Below are positions 13,571 to 25,080 of a DNA stretch of 64,000 bases, piece after piece. Location of the stretch: positions 2,232,001-2,296,000 of the forward strand of contig NZ_CP085173.1 of NCBI RefSeq assembly GCF_020616555.1, written 5' to 3'. A model generated the notes under the pieces. That model ran no database searches. It saw only the letters and a program-made list of their open reading frames with translations, and was not told the origin of the DNA. The position numbers and the translations under genes are program-made. This DNA is from Streptomyces longhuiensis. Lineage in GTDB: Bacteria > Actinomycetota > Actinomycetes > Streptomycetales > Streptomycetaceae. Numbering within the stretch: position 1 is the first letter of the stretch; every line of letters starts with the position of its first letter.

Positions 13571-14548
13571 TTACTTCTCCTCGGTACGGGTGTGGGTGAC
13601 GGCGGGCTCGTTGCCGCCCAGAAGCAGGTACAGGACGGCCATGCGGATGGAGACGCCGTTGGCGACCTGCTCGATGACCGTGCAGCGGTCGGAGTCGGCG
13701 ACCTCGGCGGTGATCTCCATCCCGCGGACCATCGGGCCCGGGTGCATCACGATGGCGTGCTCGGGCATCTTCGCCATGCGGTCGCCGTCCAGGCCGTAGC
13801 GACGCGAGTACTCGCGCTCGGTCGGGAAGAAGGCGGCGTTCATCCGCTCGCGCTGGACGCGCAGCATCATGACGGCGTCGGACTTCGGCAGGGTGCTGTC
13901 GAGGTCGTACGAGACCTCGCAGGGCCAGGTCTCGACGCCGACCGGGACGAGGGTGGGCGGGGCGACGAGGGTGACTTCGGCGCCGAGGGTGTGCAGCAGG
14001 TCGACGTTCGAGCGGGCGACGCGGCTGTGCAGGACGTCCCCGACGAGCGTGATGCGCTTGCCCTCGAGGTCCTTGCCGAGTCCGGCGTCGCGGCCGACGA
14101 GGCGGCGGCGCATCGTGAACGCGTCGAGGAGCGCCTGCGTGGGGTGCTGGTGGGTGCCGTCGCCCGCGTTGATGACCGGGGCGTCGATCCAGCCCGAGGT
14201 GGCGAGGCGGTAGGGCGCGCCGGAGGCACCGTGCCGGATGACGACGGCGTCGACGCCCATCGCCTCCAAGGTCTGGGCGGTGTCCTTGAGGGACTCGCCC
14301 TTGGAGACGCTGGATCCCTTGGCGGCGAAGTTGATGACGTCCGCGGAGAGGCGCTTCTCGGCGGCCTCGAAGGAGATCCGGGTGCGGGTCGAGTCCTCGA
14401 AGAAGAGGTTGCAGATCGTGCGGCCGCGCAGGGCGGGCAGCTTCTTGATCGGCCGGTCGGCGACCCGGGCCATCTCCTCGGCGGTGTCGAGGATGAGGAC
14501 GGCGTCGTCGCGGGTGAGGTCGGCGGCCGAGATGAGGTGTCGCATCAT
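13571..14548 (-). CDS. pyrB: Aspartate carbamoyltransferase catalytic subunit
   Basis: PyrB condenses carbamoyl phosphate with aspartate, the committed step of pyrimidine synthesis. The 325-aa protein has the carbamoyl-phosphate motif STRTR at 53-57 and the HPTQALLD segment near the middle. No pyrI regulatory subunit lies next to it, as expected in actinobacteria, so control is likely at expression level through PyrR. Two consecutive ATG codons (14548 and 14545) are both usable; GGAG lies about 9 nt upstream. Confidence 0.97.
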   Translation of the reverse strand: MMRHLISAADLTRDDAVLILDTAEEMARVADRPIKKLPALRGRTICNLFFEDSTRTRISFEAAEKRLSADVINFAAKGSSVSKGESLKDTAQTLEAMGVDAVVIRHGASGAPYRLATSGWIDAPVINAGDGTHQHPTQALLDAFTMRRRLVGRDAGLGKDLEGKRITLVGDVLHSRVARSNVDLLHTLGAEVTLVAPPTLVPVGVETWPCEVSYDLDSTLPKSDAVMMLRVQRERMNAAFFPTEREYSRRYGLDGDRMAKMPEHAIVMHPGPMVRGMEITAEVADSDRCTVIEQVANGVSIRMAVLYLLLGGNEPAVTHTRTEEK

Positions 14549-14603
14549 CGGGGAGGCTCCGTAGGAAAGTTCAGGAGTATTCGGGCATACGGGCGCGCGG
14601 CAG

Positions 14604-14628
14604 CACCCTCAGGGTCGGGCTGAGGGTG
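14604..14628 (-). other. Hairpin in the pyrR-pyrB intergenic gap
   Basis: A 9-bp perfect inverted repeat, CACCCTCAG / CTGAGGGTG, with a 7-nt loop lies immediately after the pyrR stop. It lacks the PyrR loop consensus and a U-tract. It could be a processing site or partial attenuator that sets the ratio of pyrR to the enzyme genes. Confidence 0.45.
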
Positions 14629-14629
14629 G

Positions 14630-15241
<612 letters not shown>

Positions 15242-15359
15242 CCTTAAAGGACGTCGGATTTGCGCCATCAACGGTACCAGCCCCGCAACACCACCGATCA
15301 CCCCCCTGGAGGTGCGAGACACGCCGTTCCGAGGGAAGGTCGGTAACGGACCACTCGGC

Positions 15360-15389
15360 TTGACGCAGCCAAGTAACGCTGCGTAACCT
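15360..15389 (+). promoter_or_regulatory. Candidate bldD promoter
   Basis: TTGACG (15360-15365), an 18-bp spacer and TAACCT (15384-15389) form a good HrdB-type promoter. Transcription would begin near 15395, giving a bldD leader of about 55 nt with GGGAGC close to the ATG. Confidence 0.5.
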
Positions 15390-15392
15390 CAC

Positions 15393-15403
15393 AGTGAGTT
15401 ACC
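15393..15403 (+). promoter_or_regulatory. Candidate BldD operator
   Basis: AGTGAGTTACC resembles the reported BldD operator pattern (AGTGA, variable spacer, TCACC) with one mismatch, and sits on the predicted transcription start of bldD. BldD is known to repress its own gene, which fits this position. Confidence 0.45.
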
Positions 15404-15448
15404 AGCCACGCGGCGGAGCCGCACGTTGATACAGCGTCCGGGAGCTAT

Positions 15449-15949
15449 ATGTCCAGCGAATACGCCAAACAGCTCGGGGCCAAGCTCCGCGCCATCCGCA
15501 CCCAGCAGGGCCTTTCCCTCCACGGTGTCGAGGAGAAGTCCCAGGGGCGCTGGAAGGCGGTCGTGGTCGGTTCGTACGAGCGCGGCGACCGTGCCGTGAC
15601 CGTGCAGCGCCTTGCCGAGCTGGCGGACTTCTACGGGGTGCCGGTGCAGGAGCTGCTGCCGGGCACCACGCCGGGCGGTGCGGCCGAGCCCCCGCCGAAG
15701 CTCGTTCTCGACCTGGAGCGCCTGGCCCACGTCCCGCCGGAGAAGGCGGGTCCCCTGCAGCGCTACGCGGCGACGATCCAGTCCCAGCGCGGTGACTACA
15801 ACGGCAAGGTCCTGTCGATCCGCCAGGACGACCTGCGCACCCTCGCCGTCATCTACGACCAGTCGCCCTCGGTCCTCACCGAGCAGCTCATCAGCTGGGG
15901 CGTCCTGGACGCCGACGCGCGTCGCGCTGTCGCTCACGACGACCTCTGA
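15449..15949 (+). CDS. bldD: Developmental master regulator BldD
   Basis: BldD represses sporulation genes during vegetative growth and dimerises when it binds a tetramer of cyclic di-GMP. The 166-aa protein has an N-terminal xenobiotic-response-type helix-turn-helix (about 8-68) and a C-terminal domain carrying the c-di-GMP signature RGD-x8-RQDD (R114, D116, R125, D128). It is nearly identical to the S. coelicolor protein except at the extreme C-terminus (HDDL here). It is transcribed divergently from pyrR, with a promoter and operator candidate upstream and a hairpin at 15979-16023 downstream. Confidence 0.98.
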   Translation: MSSEYAKQLGAKLRAIRTQQGLSLHGVEEKSQGRWKAVVVGSYERGDRAVTVQRLAELADFYGVPVQELLPGTTPGGAAEPPPKLVLDLERLAHVPPEKAGPLQRYAATIQSQRGDYNGKVLSIRQDDLRTLAVIYDQSPSVLTEQLISWGVLDADARRAVAHDDL

Positions 15950-15978
15950 CAGACAGGAAGAAGTCGGCAGAAACGTCA

Positions 15979-16023
15979 CGCCGGAGGGGCGGGCCCGCGT
16001 TTTCGCGGCCCGCCCCTCCGGCG
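15979..16023 (+). terminator. Terminator of bldD
   Basis: A 20-bp inverted repeat with one bulged C (CGCCGGAGGGGCGGGCC... / ...GGCCCGCCCCTCCGGCG) and a TTTT loop lies 29 bp beyond the bldD stop. Confidence 0.8.
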
Positions 16024-16086
16024 TTCTTGTGCCCTGCCGCCCCGCAGTCCCGACAGTCCCGCAGTCCCGCGCAGTCCCGGAAAAGC

Positions 16087-16134
16087 ATCAGGCCCGGGGC
16101 GGAACACCGAACAGTGTTCCGCCCCGGGCCTGAT
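16087..16134 (-). terminator. Terminator of the efp-nusB transcript
   Basis: A perfect 21-bp inverted repeat (ATCAGGCCCGGGGCGGAACAC and its complement) with loop CGAACA lies 19 bp beyond the nusB stop. It could also catch read-through from bldD. Confidence 0.8.
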
Positions 16135-16153
16135 GGCTGTCGCTGTCTGCCTG

Positions 16154-16588
16154 CTACGCCTCGTCGCGGCGCAGCGTCGGCTTCAGGTCCTTGAAGCGGC
16201 CCAGAAGCCCGTTCACGAAGGCCGGGGAGTCGTCCGTGGAGAACTCCTTGGCGAGCTGCACGGCCTCGTCGAGCACCACGGCGTCCGGGGTGTCGTCGAC
16301 CCAGACGAGCTCGTAGGCGCCCAGGCGCAGGATGTTGCGGTCGACGACCGGCATCCTGTCCAGGGTCCACCCGACGGCGTACTGCGAGATGAGCTCGTCG
16401 ATACGCGCGGTCTTGCGCGCGTATCCCTCGACCAGCTCCATCGTGTACTCGCTGACCGGCGGCTGCCGGGTGTCGGACCGGGAGAGCCGGATCCAGTCCG
16501 CGAGGACCGTCTGGACGTCGACTCCGCGCTGGTCTGCCTCGAAAAGGATCTGGAAGGCGCGCTTGCGGGCCGTGTTGCGGGCAGCCAC
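16154..16588 (-). CDS. nusB: Transcription antitermination protein NusB
   Basis: NusB binds boxA RNA together with NusE (ribosomal protein S10) and supports antitermination of rRNA operons. The 144-aa all-helical protein begins AARNTARKRAFQILFEAD, the arginine-rich first helix that contacts boxA, and contains VDRNILRLGAYEL, a family hallmark. The GTG at 16588 follows the efp stop by 2 bp, so the two genes are co-translated. Confidence 0.96.
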   Translation of the reverse strand: MAARNTARKRAFQILFEADQRGVDVQTVLADWIRLSRSDTRQPPVSEYTMELVEGYARKTARIDELISQYAVGWTLDRMPVVDRNILRLGAYELVWVDDTPDAVVLDEAVQLAKEFSTDDSPAFVNGLLGRFKDLKPTLRRDEA

Positions 16589-16590
16589 GG

Positions 16591-17157
16591 TTAGCTGTTC
16601 ACCCGGCCGAGGTAGTCGCTCGTGCGGGTGTCGACCTTGATCTTCTCGCCGGTCGTGATGAAGAGCGGCACCTGGATCTGGTGGCCGGTCTCCAGCGTGG
16701 CGGGCTTGGTGCCACCGGTGGAGCGGTCGCCCTGGACACCGGGCTCGGTCTCCTGGATGACGAGCTCGACGGCGGCCGGCAGCTCGACGAAGAGCACCTC
16801 GCCCTCGTGCTGCGCGACCGTGGCGGTGAAGCCCTCGATCAGGAAGTTGGCGGCGTCACCGACGGACTTGCGGTCGACCATGAGCTGGTCGTACGTGTCC
16901 ATGTCCATGAAGACGAAGTACTCGCCGTCCATGTACGAGAACTGCATGTCGCGCTTGTCGATCGTGGCCGTCTCGACCTTGACGCCGGCGTTGAAGGTCT
17001 TGTCGACGACCTTCCCGGAGAGCACGTTCTTGAGCTTGGTGCGCACAAAGGCAGGGCCCTTGCCGGGCTTGACGTGCTGGAACTCGACGACGGACCAGAG
17101 CTGGCCCCCGTCGAGCTTGAGCACCAGGCCGTTCTTGAGGTCGTTCGTGGAAGCCAC
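16591..17157 (-). CDS. efp: Elongation factor P
   Basis: EF-P binds between the P and E sites and relieves ribosome stalling at consecutive prolines. The 188-aa protein has the KOW-like first domain and two OB domains. The loop reaching the peptidyl-transferase centre reads KPGKGPAF with Lys33 at the tip. This PGKGP form has been described for an actinobacterial subfamily thought to work without lysine modification; no epmA/epmB- or ymfI-like gene is nearby. The GTG start at 17157 is 51 bp after the pepP-like gene. Confidence 0.97.
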   Translation of the reverse strand: MASTNDLKNGLVLKLDGGQLWSVVEFQHVKPGKGPAFVRTKLKNVLSGKVVDKTFNAGVKVETATIDKRDMQFSYMDGEYFVFMDMDTYDQLMVDRKSVGDAANFLIEGFTATVAQHEGEVLFVELPAAVELVIQETEPGVQGDRSTGGTKPATLETGHQIQVPLFITTGEKIKVDTRTSDYLGRVNS

Positions 17158-17208
17158 GGTTGCGGAATCTCCTGGACTGACGATGGACGACCCCGGGGGC
17201 GCGCGCCG

Positions 17209-18327
17209 TTACAGCGCGAGCAGTTCCTTGGTCGTAATGGTGAGTAGCTCGGGTCCGCCGTCCGCCTCGGGGCGCACGACGAGCGTGTCATCGATCCGGA
17301 CACCGCCCCGGCCCGGGAGGTGGACCCCCGGTTCGACGGTGACCGGCACACAAAGGTCCAGTTTACCCATGGCCGCGGGGGCCAACTGCGGCTCCTCGTC
17401 GATTTCGAGTCCGACACCGTGTCCGGTGAGCTGTGACAGGCCGTCCGCGTACCCCGCGGAGTCCAGTACATGACGTGCCGCGCGGTCCACCTCACGGCAC
17501 TCGGCGCCGGGTGCGAGGCTCTCCCGGCCTGCCCTCTGGGCTGCGAAGACCACGTCGTACAGGTCGATCTGCCAGTCCGCGGGCGAGGTGCCGATGACGA
17601 ACGTACGGCCGATCTCGCAGCGGTATCCGCGGTAGGCGGCGCCGAGGCAGACCGAGAGGAAGTCGCCCTCTTCGACGCGGCGATCGGTGGGGCGGTGGGC
17701 GCCGCGGCCCGAGTTCGGCCCGGTGCCGACCGAGGTCGGGAAGGCGGGGCCGTCGGCGCCGTGGTCGACCAGGCGGCGCTCCAGTTCCAGGGCGAGGTGG
17801 CGTTCGGTACGGCCGACGAGGATCGATTCGAGCAGTTCACCGAGGGCCTGGTCCGCGATCTCGGCGGCGATGCGCAGGCAGGAGATCTCGTCCTCGTCCT
17901 TGACGAGCCGCAGCTGTTCCACGGCGCCGCCCAGGTCGGCGAGGCGCAGCCGGGGCGCCACGGAGCCGAGCGCCCGGTGCCTGGCGACGGTCAGGTGGTG
18001 TTCCTCCACGGCGAGCGAATCCGCCCCCAGGGAGAGCGCGACGTCGGCGGCGGCGACGGCGGGGTCCCCGCCGGGCGCATCGAGCACCTGGATGCGCAGC
18101 GACTCGTCGGGCCGTCCCTCGGCGGGCTGCTCGCTGGGCGGCACCCGGCACATCAGGACGTCGTCCTCGGCGTCGGGTCCCTTCCCCAGCAGGAGTACGG
18201 CGCCGTGGGGCGCCGCGCCCGCGAGATAGCGAACGTTGGCGGGGCGCGAGACGAGGACGGCCGCACTGCCGCCCGCCGCAGCGCGCTCCCTCAACCGGTC
18301 CCTACGGGCCGCGTACACCTCTGACAT
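17209..18327 (-). CDS. Aminopeptidase P-like (M24 'pita-bread') protein with altered metal ligands
   Basis: The 372-aa protein has the N-terminal creatinase-type domain (to about 135) and a C-terminal M24 domain. In active aminopeptidase P the two metals are held by Asp, Asp, His, Glu and Glu. Here the aligned positions read Cys227 (SVCLGA), Glu238 (RCEIGRTF), His303 (LTGHGVG), Glu332 (VTVEPG) and Asp346 (GVRIDDT), so three of five ligands differ. The protein may use one metal, have changed specificity or be catalytically weak. Relatives beside efp in actinobacteria are usually annotated PepP. The start at 18327 is an ATG. Confidence 0.85.
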   Translation of the reverse strand: MSEVYAARRDRLRERAAAGGSAAVLVSRPANVRYLAGAAPHGAVLLLGKGPDAEDDVLMCRVPPSEQPAEGRPDESLRIQVLDAPGGDPAVAAADVALSLGADSLAVEEHHLTVARHRALGSVAPRLRLADLGGAVEQLRLVKDEDEISCLRIAAEIADQALGELLESILVGRTERHLALELERRLVDHGADGPAFPTSVGTGPNSGRGAHRPTDRRVEEGDFLSVCLGAAYRGYRCEIGRTFVIGTSPADWQIDLYDVVFAAQRAGRESLAPGAECREVDRAARHVLDSAGYADGLSQLTGHGVGLEIDEEPQLAPAAMGKLDLCVPVTVEPGVHLPGRGGVRIDDTLVVRPEADGGPELLTITTKELLAL

Positions 18328-18429
18328 GAACCGAGCGTACGAGCGGTGGGGGAACGCGGCCCGGTCAGCGCGTCCGGACGGGCGGCGAGGAGGCGGGTCC
18401 AGGGCGCTGTACGGCGGGCCGGGTGCGCG

Positions 18430-19401
18430 CTACCACTGGGGCGGGCTCGCGATCGAGCGGGCGAGTACGTCGTCCAGGACGCGGGCCGTGGTGGGCACGT
18501 CCATCTGGGAGTTGTCGATGATGGGCAGGCCCGAGCCGTACCAGCCGGCCATGCGGCCGTGGATGCGGGCGACCTCCTCGTCCGTGAGGCGGCGGTTCCC
18601 GCTGCGCTCCGCGTTGCGCTCGAGGACGATCTCCAGGCCGGGGAGCAGCACCACGGGCAGCAGGCCGGGGCCCACGTGCCGCTTCCAGCCACCGAGACCC
18701 ACGACCGGGCGGTCCGGGAAGACGGCGTCGTCGAGGATGCACGAGATGCCGTTGGCCAGGAAGTTGCGCGCGGCGAAGCCGCAGGTGCGGCGGGCGAGGC
18801 GGTACTGGGCCTCGGAGTGGTCGTTCCACCCCGACTGCGGGTCGGCGAAGCCGGAGCGCACCCACTCGCGTACGTCGTCGAGGCTGATGTGGGCCGTGGG
18901 GACGCGGCGCTGCTCAGCCCAGAACTTGGCGACGCTGGTCTTGCCCGCGCCGGCGGGGCCGATGAGCAGGACGGCGAGCGTCGTGGCGGTGGCGTCGGCG
19001 GCGCCTGCCGCGGGTGGCGGGCTCGGCATGGCGACGGGGCCGCCGGGCGGGAGCTGCACATGGCCCGTGGTGTCCCGCGAGGGGGGCTGCGGGGACGGCT
19101 GGGGGGCGTGCTGAGGGACGCCCGGGTGCGGGGGCTGCCCCTGCGGCGGCGGGCTGTGCGGGGCCTGAGGATGCGGCGCCGGCTGGTGCGGGGCGGGCGC
19201 CGGAGCGTGCGGCGCGGGTGCGTGCGGGGCCGGGCCCGAGGGGCCGGGTGGGCCCGCGAAGCCCGGGGCGGGCGGTGGCGGACCCGCCGGTCCGGGGCCC
19301 GGGTGGGCGCCCGGGTGATGCGCGGCCTGGGACCAGCCGGCGGCCGGTCCGTGCCCCGGCTGAGGGGGCGGCGGCAGCGGCGAACCCACTGCGTGCTGCA
19401 T
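18430..19401 (-). CDS. P-loop ATPase/kinase with a long proline-rich N-terminus
   Basis: This 323-aa protein starts at ATG 19401, with GGAG about 9 nt upstream. Roughly the first 115 residues are almost only Pro, Ala, Gly, His and Gln and are probably disordered. They are followed by an AAA_33-type nucleoside-kinase-like domain with Walker A LLIGPAGAGKTS near 137, SLDDVREWVRSG, and a later LERNAERSGNR lid region. Such domains phosphorylate small molecules or RNA ends, but the substrate here is unknown. It stands alone between the pepP-like gene and the aro operon, with hairpin-separated flanks. Pro-rich tails of this kind often mediate protein contacts. Confidence 0.8.
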   Translation of the reverse strand: MQHAVGSPLPPPPQPGHGPAAGWSQAAHHPGAHPGPGPAGPPPPAPGFAGPPGPSGPAPHAPAPHAPAPAPHQPAPHPQAPHSPPPQGQPPHPGVPQHAPQPSPQPPSRDTTGHVQLPPGGPVAMPSPPPAAGAADATATTLAVLLIGPAGAGKTSVAKFWAEQRRVPTAHISLDDVREWVRSGFADPQSGWNDHSEAQYRLARRTCGFAARNFLANGISCILDDAVFPDRPVVGLGGWKRHVGPGLLPVVLLPGLEIVLERNAERSGNRRLTDEEVARIHGRMAGWYGSGLPIIDNSQMDVPTTARVLDDVLARSIASPPQW

Positions 19402-19465
19402 CCGGTGCGACTCCGTCTCGTACAGGCAACTGGCGCCGGCGAACAAGGCGCTACCGAACGGTACC

Positions 19466-19499
19466 TTCCCCGGCCGCCGTTGTGTGAACGGCCGGGGAG
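19466..19499 (-). terminator. Terminator of the mltG-aro operon
   Basis: A 9-bp perfect arm pair CCCCGGCCG / CGGCCGGGG with a 12-nt loop lies 28 bp beyond the aroB stop and before the proline-rich ATPase gene. Confidence 0.6.
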
Positions 19500-19524
19500 G
19501 TCGCGAAGTGCCCGAAGGCGGGAG

Positions 19525-22312
<2,788 letters not shown>

Positions 22313-22456
22313 CGGTGCTCCTCTTGCTCGCGCCTCGAACTGCGATGGCGCGGCCGGGTGCGCGGCCCTGGCCCGCCACCCCCGATCCTCCCACGTCCGC
22401 GCACCGGAACCGGCCCCCGGTCCATCTGACGGACGCCGGGACGGACACGGCCGGGG

Positions 22457-23281
22457 TCAGCCGGCGAGCGCCCGCTCCCCCGCCCGGCGCATCGCACCGA
22501 GCGGCGCCGGGGCGCGCCCCGTCATCTGCTCGACCTGGAGGACGGCCTGGTGCACCAGCAGGTCGAGCCCGCTGACGACCGCTCCGCCGTACCCGGACCA
22601 GCGGGCCGCGAGCTGTGTCGGCCAGGGGTCGTAGAGGACGTCGAAGAGGGTGCCGGGCCGTTCGGGGATGTCGGCGGCGAGGGCGTCCGTGGTCCCGGCG
22701 GGCGTCGTGGCGACGACCAGCGGCGCGGTGAGGGCACGCGCCGCGTCCGACCACTTCCCGATCTTCACGTCCACGTCGAGCCGCTCACCCCACTGCCGCA
22801 TCTCGGCGGCGCGGGCGTCGCTGCGTACGTACGCGACGATCTCGCCGGCGCAGATCCGCGACAGGGCGGCGAGCGCGGAGGAGGCGGTGGCGCCCGCGCC
22901 CAGGATCGCGGCGGACTCGACCTTGTCGATGCCGCGCTCGGCGAGGGCGGCGACCATGCCGGGGATATCGGTGTTGTCGCCGACCTTGTGCCCGTCCTCG
23001 GTGAGGACGACGGTGTTGACGGCCTCGACGGAGGCGGCCGTGTCACTGATCGTGTCGAGCAGTGGGATCACGGCGCGCTTCAGCGGCATGGTCAGCGAGA
23101 GGCCCGCCCACTCGGGCCCGAGCCCGGCGAGGAAGTCGGGCAGCGCCACCTCGTCGACCTCGAAGCGGTCGTAGGACCAACCCTCCAGTCCCAATTCCTC
23201 GTAGGCGGCGCGGTGCAGCACCGGGGAAAGGGAGTGGGCGATGGGCGACCCGAGTACGGCCGCCCTCCTGATTGCTGACAT
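22457..23281 (-). CDS. aroE: Shikimate dehydrogenase
   Basis: AroE reduces 3-dehydroshikimate to shikimate with NADPH. The 274-aa protein has the substrate-site GSPIAHSLSPVLHRAAY near the N-terminus, the catalytic lysine in SLTMPLK, NTDIPG, and the nucleotide-binding turn LGAGATASS. The ATG at 23281 shares one base with the mltG stop (TGATG), so I use it rather than an upstream ATG inside mltG. This coupling links aromatic synthesis to a cell-wall enzyme. Confidence 0.96.
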   Translation of the reverse strand: MSAIRRAAVLGSPIAHSLSPVLHRAAYEELGLEGWSYDRFEVDEVALPDFLAGLGPEWAGLSLTMPLKRAVIPLLDTISDTAASVEAVNTVVLTEDGHKVGDNTDIPGMVAALAERGIDKVESAAILGAGATASSALAALSRICAGEIVAYVRSDARAAEMRQWGERLDVDVKIGKWSDAARALTAPLVVATTPAGTTDALAADIPERPGTLFDVLYDPWPTQLAARWSGYGGAVVSGLDLLVHQAVLQVEQMTGRAPAPLGAMRRAGERALAG

Positions 23282-24957
23282 CAGTTCTTCCTCGACGCGT
23301 TCCACTTGTCGACCAGCTTCTGGTGGTCCTCGTTCGTCTTGGTGAATTCGCTGGTCTTGCCGTCCATCGAGATGAAGTAGTACCAGCCGTCGCTGGTCGG
23401 GTCGATGGCGCCCTTCAGAGCTTGCTCACCCGGGTTTCCGATCGGCCCGGGCGGCAGGCCCTTGTAGTAGTACGTGTTGTAGCGGTTGTCGTACTTGCGC
23501 AGCGCGGTGAGACTCAGGTCGATCTTGCTCTGGTTCTTGACGTAGTTGTACGTGGAGTCGAACTCCAGCATTCCGTTCGTCTGCTCGTTGCCGGGCTTGA
23601 GGCGGTTGTAGACGACCTCGGCCATCTTGCGGAAGTCGTCATGGCTGGTGCCCTCGGCCTGCGCGAGGCTCGCCACCGTGATCAGCTGCCACGGGCTGTC
23701 GAGGCCAAGGCTCTTGGCCTTCTTCTCGACGCCGTAGGACTCGTACGTCTCGGTCGCCCGCGACACCATCTGCTTCAGGACCGCCTCGGGCTTTGCACCC
23801 TTGGCGACGCCGTAGCTGGACGGGTAGAGGAACCCTTCCAGCGGGTCCTTCACATTCGGCTCGTTCATGGCCCAGGAGGGCAGTCCGAGCTTCTTGTAGT
23901 CCTTCTTCGCGACCTTTTGCGTGGTCCCCTTGGCGATGCCGAGCCGCTTGTCGATCTGCTCGTAGACCCACACGTTGCGGCGGCCCTCGGCGATGATCAG
24001 GTTGTTCCGGCTGCTCGGACTGAGCATCATCTCGACCGCGCTTTCGGCCGACATTTCCTTCTCGAGCGTGTATCCGCCGTCCTGAATGGACTTGCCCCGC
24101 GGATTCTGCTCCTGGGCCGAGACGAAGGCGTCCACGCTCTTGATGACGCCCGCGTCCTTCAGGCGCTGGCCGATGACATAGCCGCCCGCGCCCTTGGGAA
24201 TGTCCACGGAAACGGGTTCGCCGTTTCCGGACCCCGCGTAATCCGGCGCCGATCCGAAACGGTTTTGATAGAACTGATAGCCGAAATAGCCGACACCGCC
24301 GACGCCGCCCGCGAAGATCACGGTGAGGACCAGGCAGGCGCATCCGCTGCGCCGCTTCTTCGGCTTCTTGCCGCCGCGGCCGCGGCGGCTGCCCCGGTCG
24401 CGCGGGTCGTCGTAGTCGTCGTCGCCGTCATCGCCGCCACCGGCGAAGAACGCGTGCTCACCCTGGTCGGGGCCCGGGTCCCAGTTCGTCTCCGGCTCCG
24501 CGGCGGCCCCGCGGCGGCCGGGCGGCTCCGGCGGCGGGTACGCGTCGGGGGTGCCGTAGAGATCCGGCTGCTCACCGCCGTACGCGACAGGCTGCTGCTG
24601 ACCGCCGTACGGGTCCACCGGGTCGGCGTTGTACGGGACATGCCCGTGCTGACCGGTGTCCCAGCCGCCACCCTGCGACTGGCCGCCGTACTGCTGACCG
24701 CCACCCTGCGGCTGGCCGCCTCCGTACTGCTGCTGGCCGTACTGGTCGTGCTGACCGGTGCCCCACTCGCCGCCGTACTGCTGCGGCTGCTGCTGGTGGG
24801 ACTGAGGATGCTGCTGCGGCTGCTGAGGGTGGTACTGCCCCTGGCCGCCGTAGGCAGGCTGGCCGTCGGCGGCCTGCTGCCCCCACCCCTGGTCCCCGTA
24901 CAGCGGGTCCTCGGGGTGCCACGGTTCGGAGCCAGGGCCCCGGCCATACTCAGTCAT
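23281..24957 (-). CDS. mltG: Endolytic murein transglycosylase MltG (YceG-like) with a long Gln/Gly-rich cytoplasmic tail
   Basis: MltG cuts nascent peptidoglycan glycan strands next to the synthases and is thought to set chain length. In this 558-aa protein, residues 1-200 form an acidic Gln/Gly/Tyr/Pro-rich tail ending in a basic KKPKKRR stop, then a transmembrane helix at about 205-228, then an extracellular LysM-like and YceG domain. The segment ITVASLAQAEGTSHDD matches the catalytic region, whose glutamate cleaves the glycan; GLPPGPIGNPG is a typical C-terminal marker. E. coli MltG lacks the tail and is about 340 aa. The gene is coupled to aroE and lies 123 bp after ruvX. Confidence 0.93.
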   Translation of the reverse strand: MTEYGRGPGSEPWHPEDPLYGDQGWGQQAADGQPAYGGQGQYHPQQPQQHPQSHQQQPQQYGGEWGTGQHDQYGQQQYGGGQPQGGGQQYGGQSQGGGWDTGQHGHVPYNADPVDPYGGQQQPVAYGGEQPDLYGTPDAYPPPEPPGRRGAAAEPETNWDPGPDQGEHAFFAGGGDDGDDDYDDPRDRGSRRGRGGKKPKKRRSGCACLVLTVIFAGGVGGVGYFGYQFYQNRFGSAPDYAGSGNGEPVSVDIPKGAGGYVIGQRLKDAGVIKSVDAFVSAQEQNPRGKSIQDGGYTLEKEMSAESAVEMMLSPSSRNNLIIAEGRRNVWVYEQIDKRLGIAKGTTQKVAKKDYKKLGLPSWAMNEPNVKDPLEGFLYPSSYGVAKGAKPEAVLKQMVSRATETYESYGVEKKAKSLGLDSPWQLITVASLAQAEGTSHDDFRKMAEVVYNRLKPGNEQTNGMLEFDSTYNYVKNQSKIDLSLTALRKYDNRYNTYYYKGLPPGPIGNPGEQALKGAIDPTSDGWYYFISMDGKTSEFTKTNEDHQKLVDKWNASRKN

Positions 24958-25080
24958 CGATCCCCTACAAGCCGCGAGGCGGCGGCCGCGTCTGGGTGGC
25001 AGGGCAACCGTTCCGCCTCTTGATGCTGTGCGGCAGCTGTTCGAACGCCGCCGGTCGCGCGGAACGTTACCGTATCGCGA

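Noticed and set aside
19014..19487. Plus-strand Gly/Arg/Ala-rich frame opposite the proline-rich ATPase tail.
   Set aside because: It is the antisense of a proline-rich coding stretch and has no ribosome site or domain.
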